Shown here: in pieces, positions 1 through 11,430 of the stretch | Layout: the number at the start of each line of letters is the position of its first letter | Position numbering within the stretch: position 1 is the stretch's first letter | Source of the DNA: Sorghum bicolor | Taxonomy: Eukaryota; Streptophyta; Magnoliopsida; Poales; Poaceae | Direction of reading: 5' to 3' | DNA length: 64,000 nucleotides | NCBI RefSeq assembly: GCF_000003195.3 | Contig: NC_012879.2 | Span: forward strand, 39,452,565 to 39,516,564 | Program-made: the position numbers and the translations under genes | Notes under the pieces: generated by a model | What the model was told of the DNA's origin: nothing | What the model saw: the letters and a program-made list of their open reading frames with translations, nothing else | Databases searched by the model: none

Positions 1-3000
1 TTCTCTTTGATGTGGAAAATACCCTTGTCTGTTTTCTGACCTTCAATGACTTGACTCTCGAGCGAACAACTAAGTTGTATGTGACATAAGACTTCAGGAT
101 GCATGAGGTTAAAACCATCTTCAAACAACGGTTGAACCACCTGATAGTGCGGTTTACGACTCAAAGCGTCTTCTACTACATTAGCTTTGCCTGGATGATA
201 GTGAACTTCCAGATCATAGTCCTTGATTAGCTCTAACCACCGTCGTTGCCTCATATTCAGCTCGGACTGAGTGAAGATGTACTTCAAGCTCTTATGATCG
301 GTATAGATATGACACTTATTTCCCAGCAAATAGTGTCTCCAAATCTTCAAAGCGTGCACTACTGCTGCTAACTCAAGGTCGTGAGTTGGGTAGTTGACTT
401 CGTGCTTTCTCAACTGTCATGAAGCATAAGCTATCACTCTGCCATCTTGCATCAACACACACCCCAAGCCACTTTTCGACGCGTCGCAAAACACATCAAA
501 AGGCTTCTCGATATTGGGTTGCGCCAGAATGGGAGCAGTGGTTAGCAACTTTCGCAAGGTGCGGAAGGCTAGCTCACACCCCTCCGTCCAGACAAACTTA
601 TGATCCTTTTGTAACAAACTGGTCATTGGCTTAGCAATCTTGGAGAAGTCAGGTATGAAACGACGATAATACCCGGCCAGACCAAGAAAACTTCTAACTT
701 CTGAGACAGAAGTTGGTGCCTTCCAGTCCATGACTTCCTGCACTTTTGACGGATCCACAACAATCCCTTCTTTAGATAGAATGTGCCCCAGGAATGGAAC
801 TTTCTTCAACCAGAACTCACACTTGCTGAACTTGGCATATAACTGATGCTCTCGTAATCGTGTTAACACGATTCTCAGATGCTCGGCGTGATCTTGCTCA
901 TTTTCTGAATAAACCAGAATATCATCGATAAACACCACAACAAACTTATCTAATTCTGGCATAAAGACTGAATTCATCAGATACATAAAGTATGCAGCAT
1001 TTGTCAACCCAAAGGACATGACAAGATACTCATACAACCCATATCTGGTGGAAAAAGCAGTCTTCGGTTTATCCTGCGGACGAATCTTGATTTGGTGATA
1101 CCCAGACCTCAAATCTATCTTGGAAAACACTTTTGCCTTGGACAACTGATCAAACAAGATATCAATCCTTGGCAAAGGATACTTATTTTTGATGGTCACT
1201 ACATTTAGCGGACGATAGTCCACGCACATGCGCAAAGACTGATCCTTCTTTTTCACGAACAACGCTGGACAACCCCATTCTGATGAACTTGGCCGGATGA
1301 ACCCTTTATCCAGTAACTCCTTTAGTTGATTCTTCAACTCAGCAAGTTCGTTTGGTGGCATCCGGTACGGCCTTCTAGATATTGCTGTTGTACCTAGTAT
1401 CAACTCGATTGCAAACTCTACTTCCCTATCCGGAGGAAGTCCTGGCAATTCCTCGGGAAAAACATCATGGAACTCACATACCACGGGTATGTGTTCTAGT
1501 GGAACCACCTGTACTGCACACGAAAGACTGGCGAAGTCTAACCGTCGGGGTAGCTTGACCTGAAGCACACCCTTCCCTTGCGGGTCTCTGAGGGAAAGAG
1601 TTCTATTCCCGGCATCTATAACCGCGCCCCAGTCAGTCATCTTTTTCATTCCAATGATGACATCCAAAACCAGCCCTAGCATGACCACAAGGTTTACGCG
1701 AAACCTCCGGCCACTGATATCCAAGGTAACTCCTGTTACTGTTTTATTAGTCAACACATCAGCTCCGGCTGAGCTGATGTGATAGCCATAACCCAACTCA
1801 GTAACTGGCTGGTCATGCTTTTGTGCAAATGCTTGGCTCATGAATGAATGCGATGATCCAGAATCAAACAAAACAACTGCAAGATGTTGGTTGACAGGAA
1901 ACATACCAGCTGTTACTGGTTCTCCTTCCGGGATCTCCTCGATTGAGGTATGGTGCACACGAGCTGGATAGGTTGGCTGCTGCCTCTTGGGGTAGGTACA
2001 TTCCTTAGCAAAGTGCCCCATCTTGTGGCAGTTATAGCATGGACCCTTGGGCGCATTGTTGGCGGCAGGTGCCGCAGCTTGAATTGCCTTTGGCTTGGCA
2101 GGAGCTATTGCCACCTTGTACGGCTTCTACTGCGTTGGATGCCCGGTGTTCCTTCTCTGTGGCGGTCGGAACCTAGCACCTGGGGCAGGAGGACGATACT
2201 GTTGTCGCCCCGCCACTGGTGCCATAGGCTGGGATGATCCGGCTTCAAAAGCCCTCTTACGTGACTTGGATGCACTGTAGTTGTTGTTATTGTTCTCCTG
2301 GGTCAGGCAGTCATTGATATAGGCATTGAAGGTAGCCCTAGCTCCTGTACCCATGGTCTTTAGCATCTTTGGATTCAATCCTCTCTAGAAACTAGCAATC
2401 TTCTTGGCCTCCGTGTTCACAAACTCAGGGGCGTAGCGAGCGAGATTGTTGAAAGCATGTAGATACTCCTTCACAGATTTCGTCCCCTGGGACAGCCACA
2501 TGAATTCCCCAACCTTCATTTCAACCACACCCGGAGGAATGTAATTTCCCCAGAAAGCGGTGGTGAAGCGGTTCCAGGTGATTGGGGTCACCTCTGGGTA
2601 GGTAGTACGATGATGGGACCACCAAATTCCAACGGGTCCTTGCAACTGATGTGCCGCATACTCAGCCTTGAGTTCTTCTGTCATCTGAAGAAGACGAAAC
2701 TTCTTCTCCATAGTGTTAATCCACTCATCAGCTTCAAGCGGTTCCAAAGCCTCCTTGAAGACTGGTGGCTTGGTATCCATGAAGTCCTTGAAAGAGCTGT
2801 ACTGATTGACTTCACCGCCGCCCTGGTTATCCCCACGACGGGTGTTGTCAGCTATGTTACGCAGAGCCTCTTCCATGTTGCGCTGCATCTGTTCCATGTT
2901 GCGTTGGCTCCCCAAAAACTGCGCGAAAAACACGTCCGCAGTGTACGGAGGGGGCGGTGGTGGTGGTGTTGGTGCTCTGTCCTCATCCCGTTGAGCCCCA

Positions 3001-3062
3001 CCTCTGGACGTACCTGCTCCAAGACCCGGTTTGCTGTTACCCCCGCCACGTGTTTGCACCAT
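1..3062 (-). pseudogene. gag-pol: gag-protease-RT-RNase H polyprotein of the RIRE3-like element, disrupted and cut by the window edge
   Basis: One reading frame runs from the ATG at 3062 (MVQTRGGGN) to the window start. In order it shows: gag capsid (about 2400-2900; 'WWSHHR', 'FWGNYIPP'), a CX2CX4HX4C zinc knuckle (1998-2039), the aspartic protease motif FDSGSS (catalytic Asp near 1865), RT with the active site FIDD (921-932) and the 'GLTNA' and '[11 protein letters not shown]' motifs, then RNase H ([10 protein letters not shown], and TDHKSLKY below position 416). The frame is broken by three in-frame stops, TAG near 2383, TAG near 2125 and TGA near 417. Each can be explained by a single C-to-T change. 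After the TGA the frame continues with QLRKHE, so the family's usual YASRQL has lost its Arg codon. The protein would have been cleaved into capsid, protease, RT and integrase acting in cytoplasmic virus-like particles. This copy cannot make a full product without readthrough. Confidence 0.9.
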
Positions 3063-3384
3063 CTACATACGTCAATGATAAGCAATCGTTAGGAGTTGCC
3101 ATCAGCGGTAGAAATGTGTAGAATCATGCCGTACTGAATTTACTGAGGGAATAAATTCGCACAATAAACAGAGGCACAACAATTCATCATCTACGCACAA
3201 CATCACTAATAGATTACTTAACATTCAAGCAATAAGGTTCACGTACATCCAAATTTGCCAGCATACATACACTGGACTTTCAGTGTCATCTCATAAGTCT
3301 TACATAGCCCAGATCCAAAAGTACAAGACATGCCATGCAACATACAACACAAAAGAAAAAGGACTAGCTCTAGAGCCCTAGCAT
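3063..3384 (-). other. spacer between upstream ORF and gag
   Basis: About 320 bases between the end of the extra upstream ORF and the gag ATG. I see no coding frame and no TATA-like module in it. It is presumed leader of the element's transcript. Confidence 0.5.
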
Positions 3385-4426
3385 CTACTCGCTATGGTCA
3401 CTGTCCATGCCGGAGCCATCCTCGTCCTCATCTCCACTAGCAGCTGCTCCTATCTCGGGATCCTCATCCATCTCGTCCTCAGAGTCTAGCTCAGCTGCTC
3501 CAGGCAGGTGGTGAGGGTGGAGCTAGTTATGCAGCTGGTGGATCTCCTCATGCAAGTTCTCATTGTACTCCTCAGCATTAGCTAGCTGCTGCTCTAGCTC
3601 CAGCTGTCGGGCCCTCAGAGTGTCCTCCTCGTGCCAGGCTTCATTCCTCTGACCAAGCACATGGACTAGCATGCGCTCGCAGTTCCTGTGAGCAGTAGTC
3701 ACCCCATCTCTCTGCTCTTGCACTGCAAGCAGGTCCTGGCTCAGCTCACTATTCTGCTGGACTGCCTGGTCTCTCTCGGGTCACGTGGGCCAACTCCGCC
3801 TGTAGCCTCTCAACCTCAGAGTCGAACTCAGGCTACAACTGGCGCTTCTCATCCTGGACGGTGAGAAGAGACCCGGACAAGCGACCCAAACAACGCTCTA
3901 GGGCTCCATAGGTCTTCATCAAAGCGTACATGGCACTCATAGCTGCGCTGTCACTGTGCTGGTCCTCATCCGCACTCCTCTCTAGAGCGTTCACCTCGGA
4001 CTGATCCCACACCGAAGTGTAGGGGTCACCCCGGGGAAACACTCCAGCGAAGGCGTGGGCCAGCTCCTGTGGAAACCTCTCCATGAGGTCCCTCAGAACT
4101 GCGAAAGCTGCCCTGCTGGCACCGTGGAAAGGCATGGCACCTCGGGACTCATACACCTAGCCGCCCCAGGCGGGGTCACCTCCACTAGTAGGAACAGTTG
4201 CCTCGATCCCCACCAGGGTCTCGTCACCAAGCGGCTCCTTATCCCAATAGTAGCGAGGCTCCCTTCCTTCACGATACCCCATCGAGCTGAGCACTCTCCA
4301 AAGCAAAGTGGGCATCCCAAACTCCTCCAGGAACTTGCTCTTATGTCGCGAGCTCCTAGCTGCCAACAGATGGCGAGGGGCCCGCCCACCAGTGGACTTG
4401 CGAGCGGTGAGCCTAGTGCGCGCCAT
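3385..4426 (-). pseudogene. ORF upstream of gag with a histone H3 tail-like N-terminus, coiled coil and acidic tail
   Basis: The chosen start is the ATG at 4426, because from there the first 26 residues after Met match the histone H3 tail at 17 positions (A-R-T, then TARKSTGG, then APR, then LA). K9, S10 and T11 are kept, while K4, K14, K18, K23 and K27 are R, R, H, R and H. A second ATG lies three codons upstream (4435). A central domain of about 170 residues follows (WDKEPLGDE, VWDQSEVNALER), which I do not recognise. Next is a Q/E-rich heptad region (3530-3830), probably a coiled coil, and then an Asp/Glu/Ser-rich tail ending at the stop at 3385-3387. In-frame TAGs at 4157, 3833 and about 3523, and a one-base frameshift near 3778, break this copy. 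Function unknown. The position fits the extra ORF reported for RIRE3-type elements. Confidence 0.7.
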
Positions 4427-5235
4427 CTGCTGCAAATGGAATACCTTGGGTAAGAGCGAGGATTATCTTTAATTATTTTATTTAGAATTGGGACAGATTA
4501 AATTAAGGGGGAAAGTGAGCAATGATATGAAATGAACATGATGCATGCACGAAGTTACGATCCCACAAACTTAAGGAACACAAGTTAGCACTAAGCGATA
4601 TATGCGGTGGCACACAGCGTTCTCTCATAACGTAACTAGCGCTCTAAGCGAGAACGTGGTTAGCATACCTGTAGAAAACTCATTTCAGCCCACCCACAGT
4701 ATGCTCATGCAGAACAAGAATTTTAAAACTATACACCCCACATACACAGACACCCGTCCATGCATATGATGTGTCACTACCCACATCATCGCCCTAATGA
4801 CGGCATCGCCTCTCAGGACGTTATTCCCAACATGCGGTACTGTTCCCAAAACACACCAAAACATGTGTGCATGACACAGCACCTAACAACACTCCCCTAG
4901 ACCGGCAGTGTATCCGATCATGCTCTCACAGCTCCCACTTACCGCGGCGTAGAGGAAAAATGGATCCATACATTACCACTCAAATGAATGGTACTCATAC
5001 CATTGCACGCCGTATGAGCGACGAAATAGAAATATGATGCATTAACCCCCAAGTCAGTACTTAACTAGCCACCTTAGAGTCCTTAACTGGGCATAAAGGA
5101 TATGACCATGGCACACTAGATAGTTTTCCAAAACTTAGTTTAACACCTTGATCATTATTAATTAATAAAATCTTTTATTAAACCGGTTTAGATTTAGTTT
5201 AGAACGTACTTATGAACAGTAACTCGCTAAACCTT
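4427..5235 (-). other. 5' untranslated leader of the RIRE3-like element
   Basis: About 800 bases between the primer-binding site and the upstream ORF. No coding frame or RNA gene is recognised. It presumably holds packaging signals, but none can be identified. Confidence 0.5.
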
Positions 5236-5247
5236 GCTCCGATGCCA
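5236..5247 (-). other. primer-binding site (initiator tRNA-Met type)
   Basis: The minus strand reads TGGCATCGGAGC two bases inside the LTR end. This matches the usual plant iMet primer site TGGTATCAGAGC at 10 of 12 positions. It fixes the orientation of the element (minus) and the inner boundary of the LTR. Confidence 0.8.
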
Positions 5248-5249
5248 TC

Positions 5250-8200
5250 TGTAACAGAACCGACCAAATTATAAGAGATTAAGCCTAACAGTGACCATTT
5301 GCATAGTCCAACCATCGAGCTTAAGCCCATATAAACCCGGTAGTCTGTGAAACTCGAAGGATTTCAAACCCAATATCGTAGAGACAGCCAAGATCGTAAT
5401 AAGTTTAGCGGTCGCCATCCACAGATACATCCAGATTACAACATTCATAAAATACATCGGAGTTCTTAAAATTATTACAAACCAAGTTCTTCAAGTAGCG
5501 GAAGCTTCATAGTTCGAAATACAACACACACACTTAGTCTGATACAGTACCATAGTTCGTTCATTCCCACAAAAGCAGAAGAGAAGATGGAGTGACCATC
5601 GCCCTTGGTCTAGTCATCACCCATGGCTGGGTACAGACAGAGGATGCAATAACCATAGTACATTTGACCATCTGCAAAACAACATGGGAGTAGAACCCTA
5701 AGTACGAGAATGTACTCAGCTAGACTTACCCGTCATAAACTTAAAATAAAGACTCTTCAAGGATCATGAAGGCTATATAGTGGGGTAGCTGACAACCATT
5801 TTGCATAACCGCAGGATTTTATTACCATAACCTACATAAATCTTTGTTCTTGTAATTTGCTCAAGTTGAAAGTATCATTACCTATTATCTAGGTTTGCAC
5901 CTGCAATATTATAAGCAAGTATAGTGATATGATAGTACCTCATCATAGCATTCTTAAAACCATTTATCATTATAACCCAAGTGTTCCATAGTCCTTACTA
6001 CGAGGACGAAGCTCATGTCAAGTGCTCACTATCCAGGAGCGATGGCGATTCGAATCGATTTCTAACCAGTTGGCGAGTTTATTCCCCACACAAACCACAC
6101 TCACTGATCAAGTGAGCTACAGATCACCGTATTGCACTATCCAGGACCAATTCGCGGGTTCGACAGGCACCGCCCGTACCCGAGGACCGTTCCGGCGACC
6201 GAGGTATCCAAGGTATACCAAGGTTGCGCGTCGCGCCCTCGTCGTTCTCCTCAACCATCACCAATACAGAGCGTACATCGGGCCGATTCCGGCCCGGATA
6301 GTGCTCAGGCTTCGCGGTCGGAACGACTTATCCTTTCAGCTAAATGTGGGGCATGCGTTCAACATGACAAGAGGGCCGTCAACGATCGGTCCTTAATCGA
6401 CATAGGCAGGGGCACTATGGTCAACCCACCATAAGACCCTGCCAGGTCTCCAATTCCATTCCGTACTTGGTTATTCTTTTCCCCAAAGCAACCACTGCTT
6501 AATCAGGCAGGTATCCACCTATATCTCGCAGGTGACAGTGAATCACCCTTCTACCAGACTAAGAAAGCTAAGCATAGACTCCACGCCTATCTACATAGGA
6601 CAAGGTAGATAAACGAGTAGGGATAACAAGGAGTACATACGCATCAATGGTATCAAGCTATTCCTATCACTTAAATGCAATATAGTAGAACAAGCATATT
6701 ATATCATGTAAGTTAGCGAGAATAGGGAGACTTAGAATGCTCCGGGGCTTGCCTTTCTCAAACGTGCTGGGCCGGTGATCCGGACACTCCTGTAGCTCCT
6801 CTCCGGGTTCCGGTGCTTCCGGAGGTTCCTGCTCCTGAATCTCCTCTGGCCCCTCGGGTCCCACCTCGTTCTCCTACGAGCCTGTATGATGCATGTGTGC
6901 TCATGAGTGGAGTGCGAGATGCCCGAGTGGATGCTTCTATGAGAAGGTACCAAATGATTATGACATGATGCATAGGTGATTCACTTGGTCATGCTCATTA
7001 CAAGGTAGTCAACATCATCCAAGAACAGACAATTGAATTAAATATCTATTGCATTCTCTTCTACCAATTGTTTTCAAGTGTAACCAGCAACCCACATGAT
7101 GCTTCAAAAATACACCAAACCCCTTTTTATTCTATTTAACCCATATATAACAATTCATAATTTCCTTTATTCATTTCTAAGCCCATCAAAATTTGCATGC
7201 AATTCTGTTCATCTATAATTTCCACAAAAATTACAGGAGACTTCCAGTCAAGCATAAAGTCTACTATAAATTTTTCATAATTTTTGGATTCTCATTTTGA
7301 GCTACAAAAGTCACAAGATTATTACATAAAGGCAAGTACAATTACTCTACTGTGGTATAAGTGTCAAACAACAGATTTCATATTTTTACAATTGGTCTAA
7401 TATTATAGGAAATATCCACAAAAATTTCTATACTGATTGCATGATCCAAATCTTTATTAAAAATCATAAACCACTGCCATGCAAGCATTTAAATCATTAT
7501 AATTCTTATATACACCAAATAATTTGTACCAATATTTTCCCAGTGAGTTAACATACATGCAGAGCCAACAAATCAAGTTTCACATTTTTCTGAGCCATAT
7601 TTTAATTACTATGCATTTTCTAAGTTTAGCAAAAGCATGGATTAATTATTTCTGTCCAGAAAAATGTTCAAACATGACATACAATTACATCAAACTGTAG
7701 ATCTGAAAAATATAGAGCACACCAAAATTTATTTCATCAAATTTGGAGCTGTAGAACTCAAGATATGGATTTTACAAGTTTTAAATCGATTTCTAGAAAA
7801 CCTTTTCTGAAAATCAATTCGAAAACAGGATCAAAAACGCTAAAGACACCTAGTTCTACACCCAACGCGGTCCCCCTGTGACTGACAGTGGGCCTCTGAC
7901 CCCACTGGTCAGCGAGACTGAGAGGGAGAGCACCTCCGACGAGCAGATCTCGCCGGCTGTGAGGTTCCCGGCCACGGAGTGAGCACCATCATGCTCCCCG
8001 TAGCGAGGCGCACCCAGCGGTACCCTCGGGTTGGCCGGAGGATGGCCGGAGCACCTCCGACGAGCATGCATGGCAGCACGGCGGCACTGCTCGCCGTGGC
8101 CAGGCTGCTCCGGTGCGGTAGAACATGCGCAAGGGCTCCTCCGAGCTTCCCCGTCGCACTACGGATCTAACGCGCCAAGAAGCAAGCGAAACGGGACAGA

Positions 8201-9177
8201 AACGAGCGAGGTTCGACGCGGCGGAGCTCTCCGGCGAGGTCGGAGCAACTCCGACGAGCGATTCACGGCGTTCGACGGGCTCTCACCTCAGTAGAGCGTT
8301 CGCAGGAGCTTACCGCGACGACGGCGAGTGCGCTAGTGGTTTCGGCATCGAGATTGGGGCACTGGAGTGGCCGGCGGTGAGCAGCGGAGCTGCTCCGGCG
8401 ATGGCGCTGCGGCGGGGCTCCTACGGCTGCGGTTGCGCTCGCGAGTGGAGGGAGGAGGGAGAGAGGCGCGGGCGACACAGCGAATGGAGTGGCCTGGGAG
8501 CCCGGGCCGGCGTCTCGACCAGGTGAAGCCGGTCGGCCGCGGCGCGCTCCTCGCCGGCGTACGGCCGCCACGTGGCCGACGCTGGCTGGGACGAGGCGGG
8601 CGTCCGCGCGCGGGACAGAGGGGGAGGGGGAGGCAGGCCGGGCCGCTGTCTGGGCCGAAAGGGAGGCGGGGTTGGCTCAGCAGCGCCTGCCCCTTTTGCA
8701 TTTTTTTTTGAATTTCTTTTCTCAAATTCTTTTCTAAATTCATTTGGACCAATTTAAAATCATTTTCACCTCTTTCTCCCTAAAGCAAAGTTGTTCCAAA
8801 ACAAAAACCCTACAACTTTGTTTTAATAAGCAATGCCAAATTCCAAGTAGAATTTGAATTACCAATTAAAACTAGTTCTATGTTTTCAAATAAATTCATT
8901 TTGGGGATTTTGTATAAATTCCATTCCTCAAATTCTATTGCTCCAAAAATTGCACAAAAATATTTTTAAACCTTCTTACACATAAATCAACCTAGTTTGA
9001 ATATTCCACAATTTTAGAAGCAAGCATCATATTTTTAACATGTTTAAAGCACATGTAATAAAACACATAAAATCATATTTTGGGATGAATGGCATGCTCA
9101 TGATGCTATGCTTGATGAGAATGCTTATGCATTGCTTTGGTAAGGCTAAGTGCATGCTTAACACCTAGGGTGTTACA
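5250..9177 (-). repeat. 5' LTR of the RIRE3-like element (3.9 kb)
   Basis: The plus strand starts TGTAACAGAACC and ends CCTAGGGTGTTACA, so the element strand reads TGTAACACCC...CTGTTACA with TG..CA ends. At 3,928 bases it is unusually long. It holds AT-rich flanks and a strongly GC-rich core at about 7850-8690. Frames in the core are open on both strands but look like composition effects rather than genes. There is no second copy in the window for dating. Confidence 0.85.
7850..8690. promoter_or_regulatory. GC/CpG-rich core of the RIRE3-like LTR
   Basis: A sharply bounded GC-rich block between AT-rich stretches (7020-7850 and 8700-9150). It may be the regulatory or transcription-start part of the LTR, or an acquired fragment. 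I find no clear TATA box or domain. Open frames occur on both strands as expected from GC content. Confidence 0.35.
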
Positions 9178-10145
9178 GACATGGAAACATAAATACAAGG
9201 GATGCAATGCCACTCACCAACAACCTTCAGATTGAGCTCTTTGATGTCTGGGGAATAGACTACATGGGTCCATTTCCTCCATCAAAGAAGTGTGAGTACA
9301 TCTTGGTGGCAGTAGACTATGTCTCCCAGTGGGTAGAGGCATTACCTTGCAAGCATGCCGACAACGTCAGTTCAAAGAGGATGTTTGAAGAAATTATATT
9401 TCCAAGATTTGGAGTCCCCAGAGTAGTGATAAGTGATGGAGGAGCACACTTCATCGACAAACGCTTCAAGCAATATCTATCAAAACATGGAATCCATCAC
9501 AACGTCGCTACCCCCTATCATCCTCAAACAAGTGGCCAAGCAGAGACTTCCAACAAATAAATCAAGAATATTCTTCAGAAGACAGTAAGTGAAATGGGAA
9601 CAGCGTGGAAAGACAAGTTACCCAATGCACTCTGGGCATACCGGACAGCATACAAGACCCCAATTGGAATGTCCCCATACCAATTGGTGTACGGGAAGAC
9701 TTGCCATCTACCTGTTGAACTAGAGTTCAAAGCACATTGGGCCATAAAGAGATGTAATATGGACCTAGATGTTGCTGGAGATTATAGAAGAATGCAACTA
9801 TCAGAATTGGAAAAATGGCGAGAGAAAGCATATCACAATTCAAAGATCTACAAAGAAAGAGTCAAAAGGTGGCATGACAAGAGAATCAAGAAGGAGTTCA
9901 CACCCGGAGATAAGGTATTACTTTTTAATTCTAGGGTGAAGCTTTTCGGGCATGAAAAACTCCGGAGCAAATGGGAAGGACCATTCAAGGTAATTAATTC
10001 GTCATCCCACGGAGCTATCATACTTCAAAATGACGAAGGTACGTTATTCAAGGTAAATGGTCAACGTCTTAAATTATTTTTAGAGCCCAATAAAGAATTA
10101 GAAGAAATAGACGTAGTCCATTTTTACCTTCCCATGGAGAACTAG
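9178..10145 (+). pseudogene. pol: Athila integrase (C-terminal part of pol), truncated
   Basis: The frame is open from the RIRE3 junction and carries the integrase core: [11 protein letters not shown] (first Asp), VISDGGAHF (second Asp) and HPQTSGQAE (catalytic Glu, kept here). A basic C-terminal domain follows ([10 protein letters not shown], then [13 protein letters not shown] GPF motif), ending LPMEN and TAG. The integrase would insert element cDNA into nuclear DNA. One in-frame TAA near 9558 replaces CAA of the other Athila copy. The N-terminal zinc-binding part of the integrase, RT and gag are missing here because of the RIRE3-like insertion. Confidence 0.9.
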
Positions 10146-10522
10146 AGCCCGACCTTTTTAGTCTGATGTTTATGGGTCATATATATATATTTCTAAATAA
10201 TTTCGCATCTAGAAACACGCTGGGGAAAGTGGGCCCACAGAGGGGCCACAGAGAGGGCGGGCGCCTAGATCAGGTGGGCGGGCGCCCAGCTCCTGTTCCC
10301 CCTCGGTCCCGATTTTCTCTGTTATGGAAAATGCACTTATGGTAATTCGAATAATCCCTCGGATGGAAAGTTTCGCACACACATCGACGGAAGCAACCCG
10401 AACAACCCATAGAGGCACTTTTTGACCCCTATATAAACAGACCCCTGACCTCAGTTTTCAAACACCAAGCCACCAAGCCTTCTCTCCTTCAATTTGAGCT
10501 TGATTAGTTCCTTGCTGCTCCA
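10146..10522 (+). promoter_or_regulatory. promoter-like spacer in front of the Athila 3' ORF
   Basis: It contains two GGGCGGGCGCC boxes (about 10256-10292) and a TATA box TATATAAA at 10430-10437, 86 bases before the ATG at 10523. The same arrangement, TATA at 47556-47563 and 87 bases to the ATG, exists in the second Athila copy. The spacer resembles the LTR U3 promoters in this window (GGGCGCCC box, then TATATAA followed by CAGACCCC). A separate transcript for the 3' ORF is inferred. Confidence 0.5.
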
Positions 10523-11150
10523 ATGTCCGAGAAGTACCACGATGATTGGGAAGTCGTCCCCTTCAACCACAACATGGAGCCTGTGGAAGACCCCGATGCC
10601 CGTGCTCTCGTCCCGGCCAACACAGTGCGACAGCTAGAAGCCATGCCATTACGCCAACGCAGCTCCGCCCAATCCTATCATGCTCAACCAGTTCTCACCG
10701 CAGCGGCACAACCCTCTCCTCAAGGGATCATCATCCAAGATGAAGACCACCATCAAGGTGCCAACCGGCATGAGGATCCTTCCACCTAGACCCAATGAGA
10801 GGGTCGTTGGAGTCAAGACCAACCGGAGCGGCGAGATCAGCAGTATTCGCTACACTACGGAGGAGGAAAGGCCTTACTTTGAAGGGATTAGAGCAGCCAA
10901 AGTCCGTTTCATCCCTCCAAAGGCAGCCCCGAAGCACGCTCTCAATGCTTTTGAGACACCTCCCAAGCGTCGCAAGACTATAATGGATATTGATGAGGAC
11001 GTTCGCAGACTAGACAGAATTATCATAGACCTCCAGTCCTCGATTAATTCCCTCACTAGGCAGCTCCCTAACCACAACACCATTATACTAGGCCTTAGGT
11101 AGGATCTTGCCAGTGCCAACAAGAAGATTAGGGAATTAGAGCGCCGCTAA
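10523..11150 (+). pseudogene. Athila 3' ORF (env position), frameshifted
   Basis: Starts ATG at 10523 (MSEKYHDDWEVVPF). It is the homologue of the intact 209-residue ORF at 46840-47469. A small indel near 10715 shifts the frame, and a TAG near 11101 replaces CAG of the other copy. The end is at TAA 11148-11150. The visible parts are a Pro/Gln-rich N-terminal third, a basic stretch (PKRRKT) that could be a nuclear localisation signal, and a C-terminal heptad region, probably a coiled coil. No signal peptide or membrane segment is seen, so an envelope role is not supported despite the env-like position. Function unknown. Confidence 0.75.
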
Positions 11151-11430
11151 GTTATTTAGATTAGACCTTGAGGCAATGCATCTTAGTTATCTATCTTTAA
11201 ATTCGTTTTAGGTTTACTATTATCATCAGTTTGATATCAGTTTGCTACTAGTATTTTTTTAATAAATGCCTCAAGATTAATAAAGAGTATTATTATTATT
11301 ATTATTATTATGTCTTGTGTGTCTCTACTTTATTTTTGTGCAAGAAAGCAGAAAACAAGTATGGGGGAGATCCCTCAACATGCCAAACACACTCCGACTA
11401 CACCACTCCATGATTCAGGTACACACTCTG
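11151..11430 (+). other. Athila 3' untranslated region, left of A1 insertion
   Basis: Non-coding. It includes a TAT/ATT microsatellite at about 11288-11311 and a G-rich tract AAGTATGGGGGAGA at about 11357. It continues at 19426 after the A1 insertion. Confidence 0.6.
11426..11430. repeat. target site duplication of A1, left copy
   Basis: CTCTG here and directly after the right LTR. The uninterrupted homologue near 46560 (minus strand) has a single CTCTG, confirming the insertion. Confidence 0.95.

Larger units (their letters stand above)
1..9177 (-). mobile_element. RIRE3/Tekay-like Ty3-Gypsy retrotransposon, 5' part
   Basis: Read on the minus strand, the order is a 3.9-kb LTR (9177 to 5250), a tRNA-iMet-type primer site, an extra ORF, gag, and protease-RT-RNase H, running off the left edge of the window. 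The LTR starts TGTAACACCC and ends TGTTACA. The right end abuts Athila integrase sequence at 9178, so this element inserted into that Athila copy. The other LTR and the matching target duplication are outside the window. I assign it to the RIRE3/RIRE8 (Tekay/Del) group from the LTR ends, the very long LTR, the gag starting MVQTRGG, and an extra ORF upstream of gag, which I recall being reported for that group. An integrase or chromodomain would lie off the window, so the chromovirus assignment is inferred. Confidence 0.85.

Noticed and set aside
4337..4426. A captured genuine histone H3 gene
   Set aside because: Similarity stops after about residue 26. No histone fold follows, and the next residues belong to an unrelated domain.
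8125..8757. Several overlapping open frames of 60-139 codons on both strands
   Set aside because: They lie in a GC-rich part of the LTR where stops are rare, are Arg/Gly/Ala/Pro-rich with no domain, and overlap in five frames.
9178..9206. A target duplication of the RIRE3-like element at its right junction
   Set aside because: The partner copy would be left of the window, so it cannot be confirmed.
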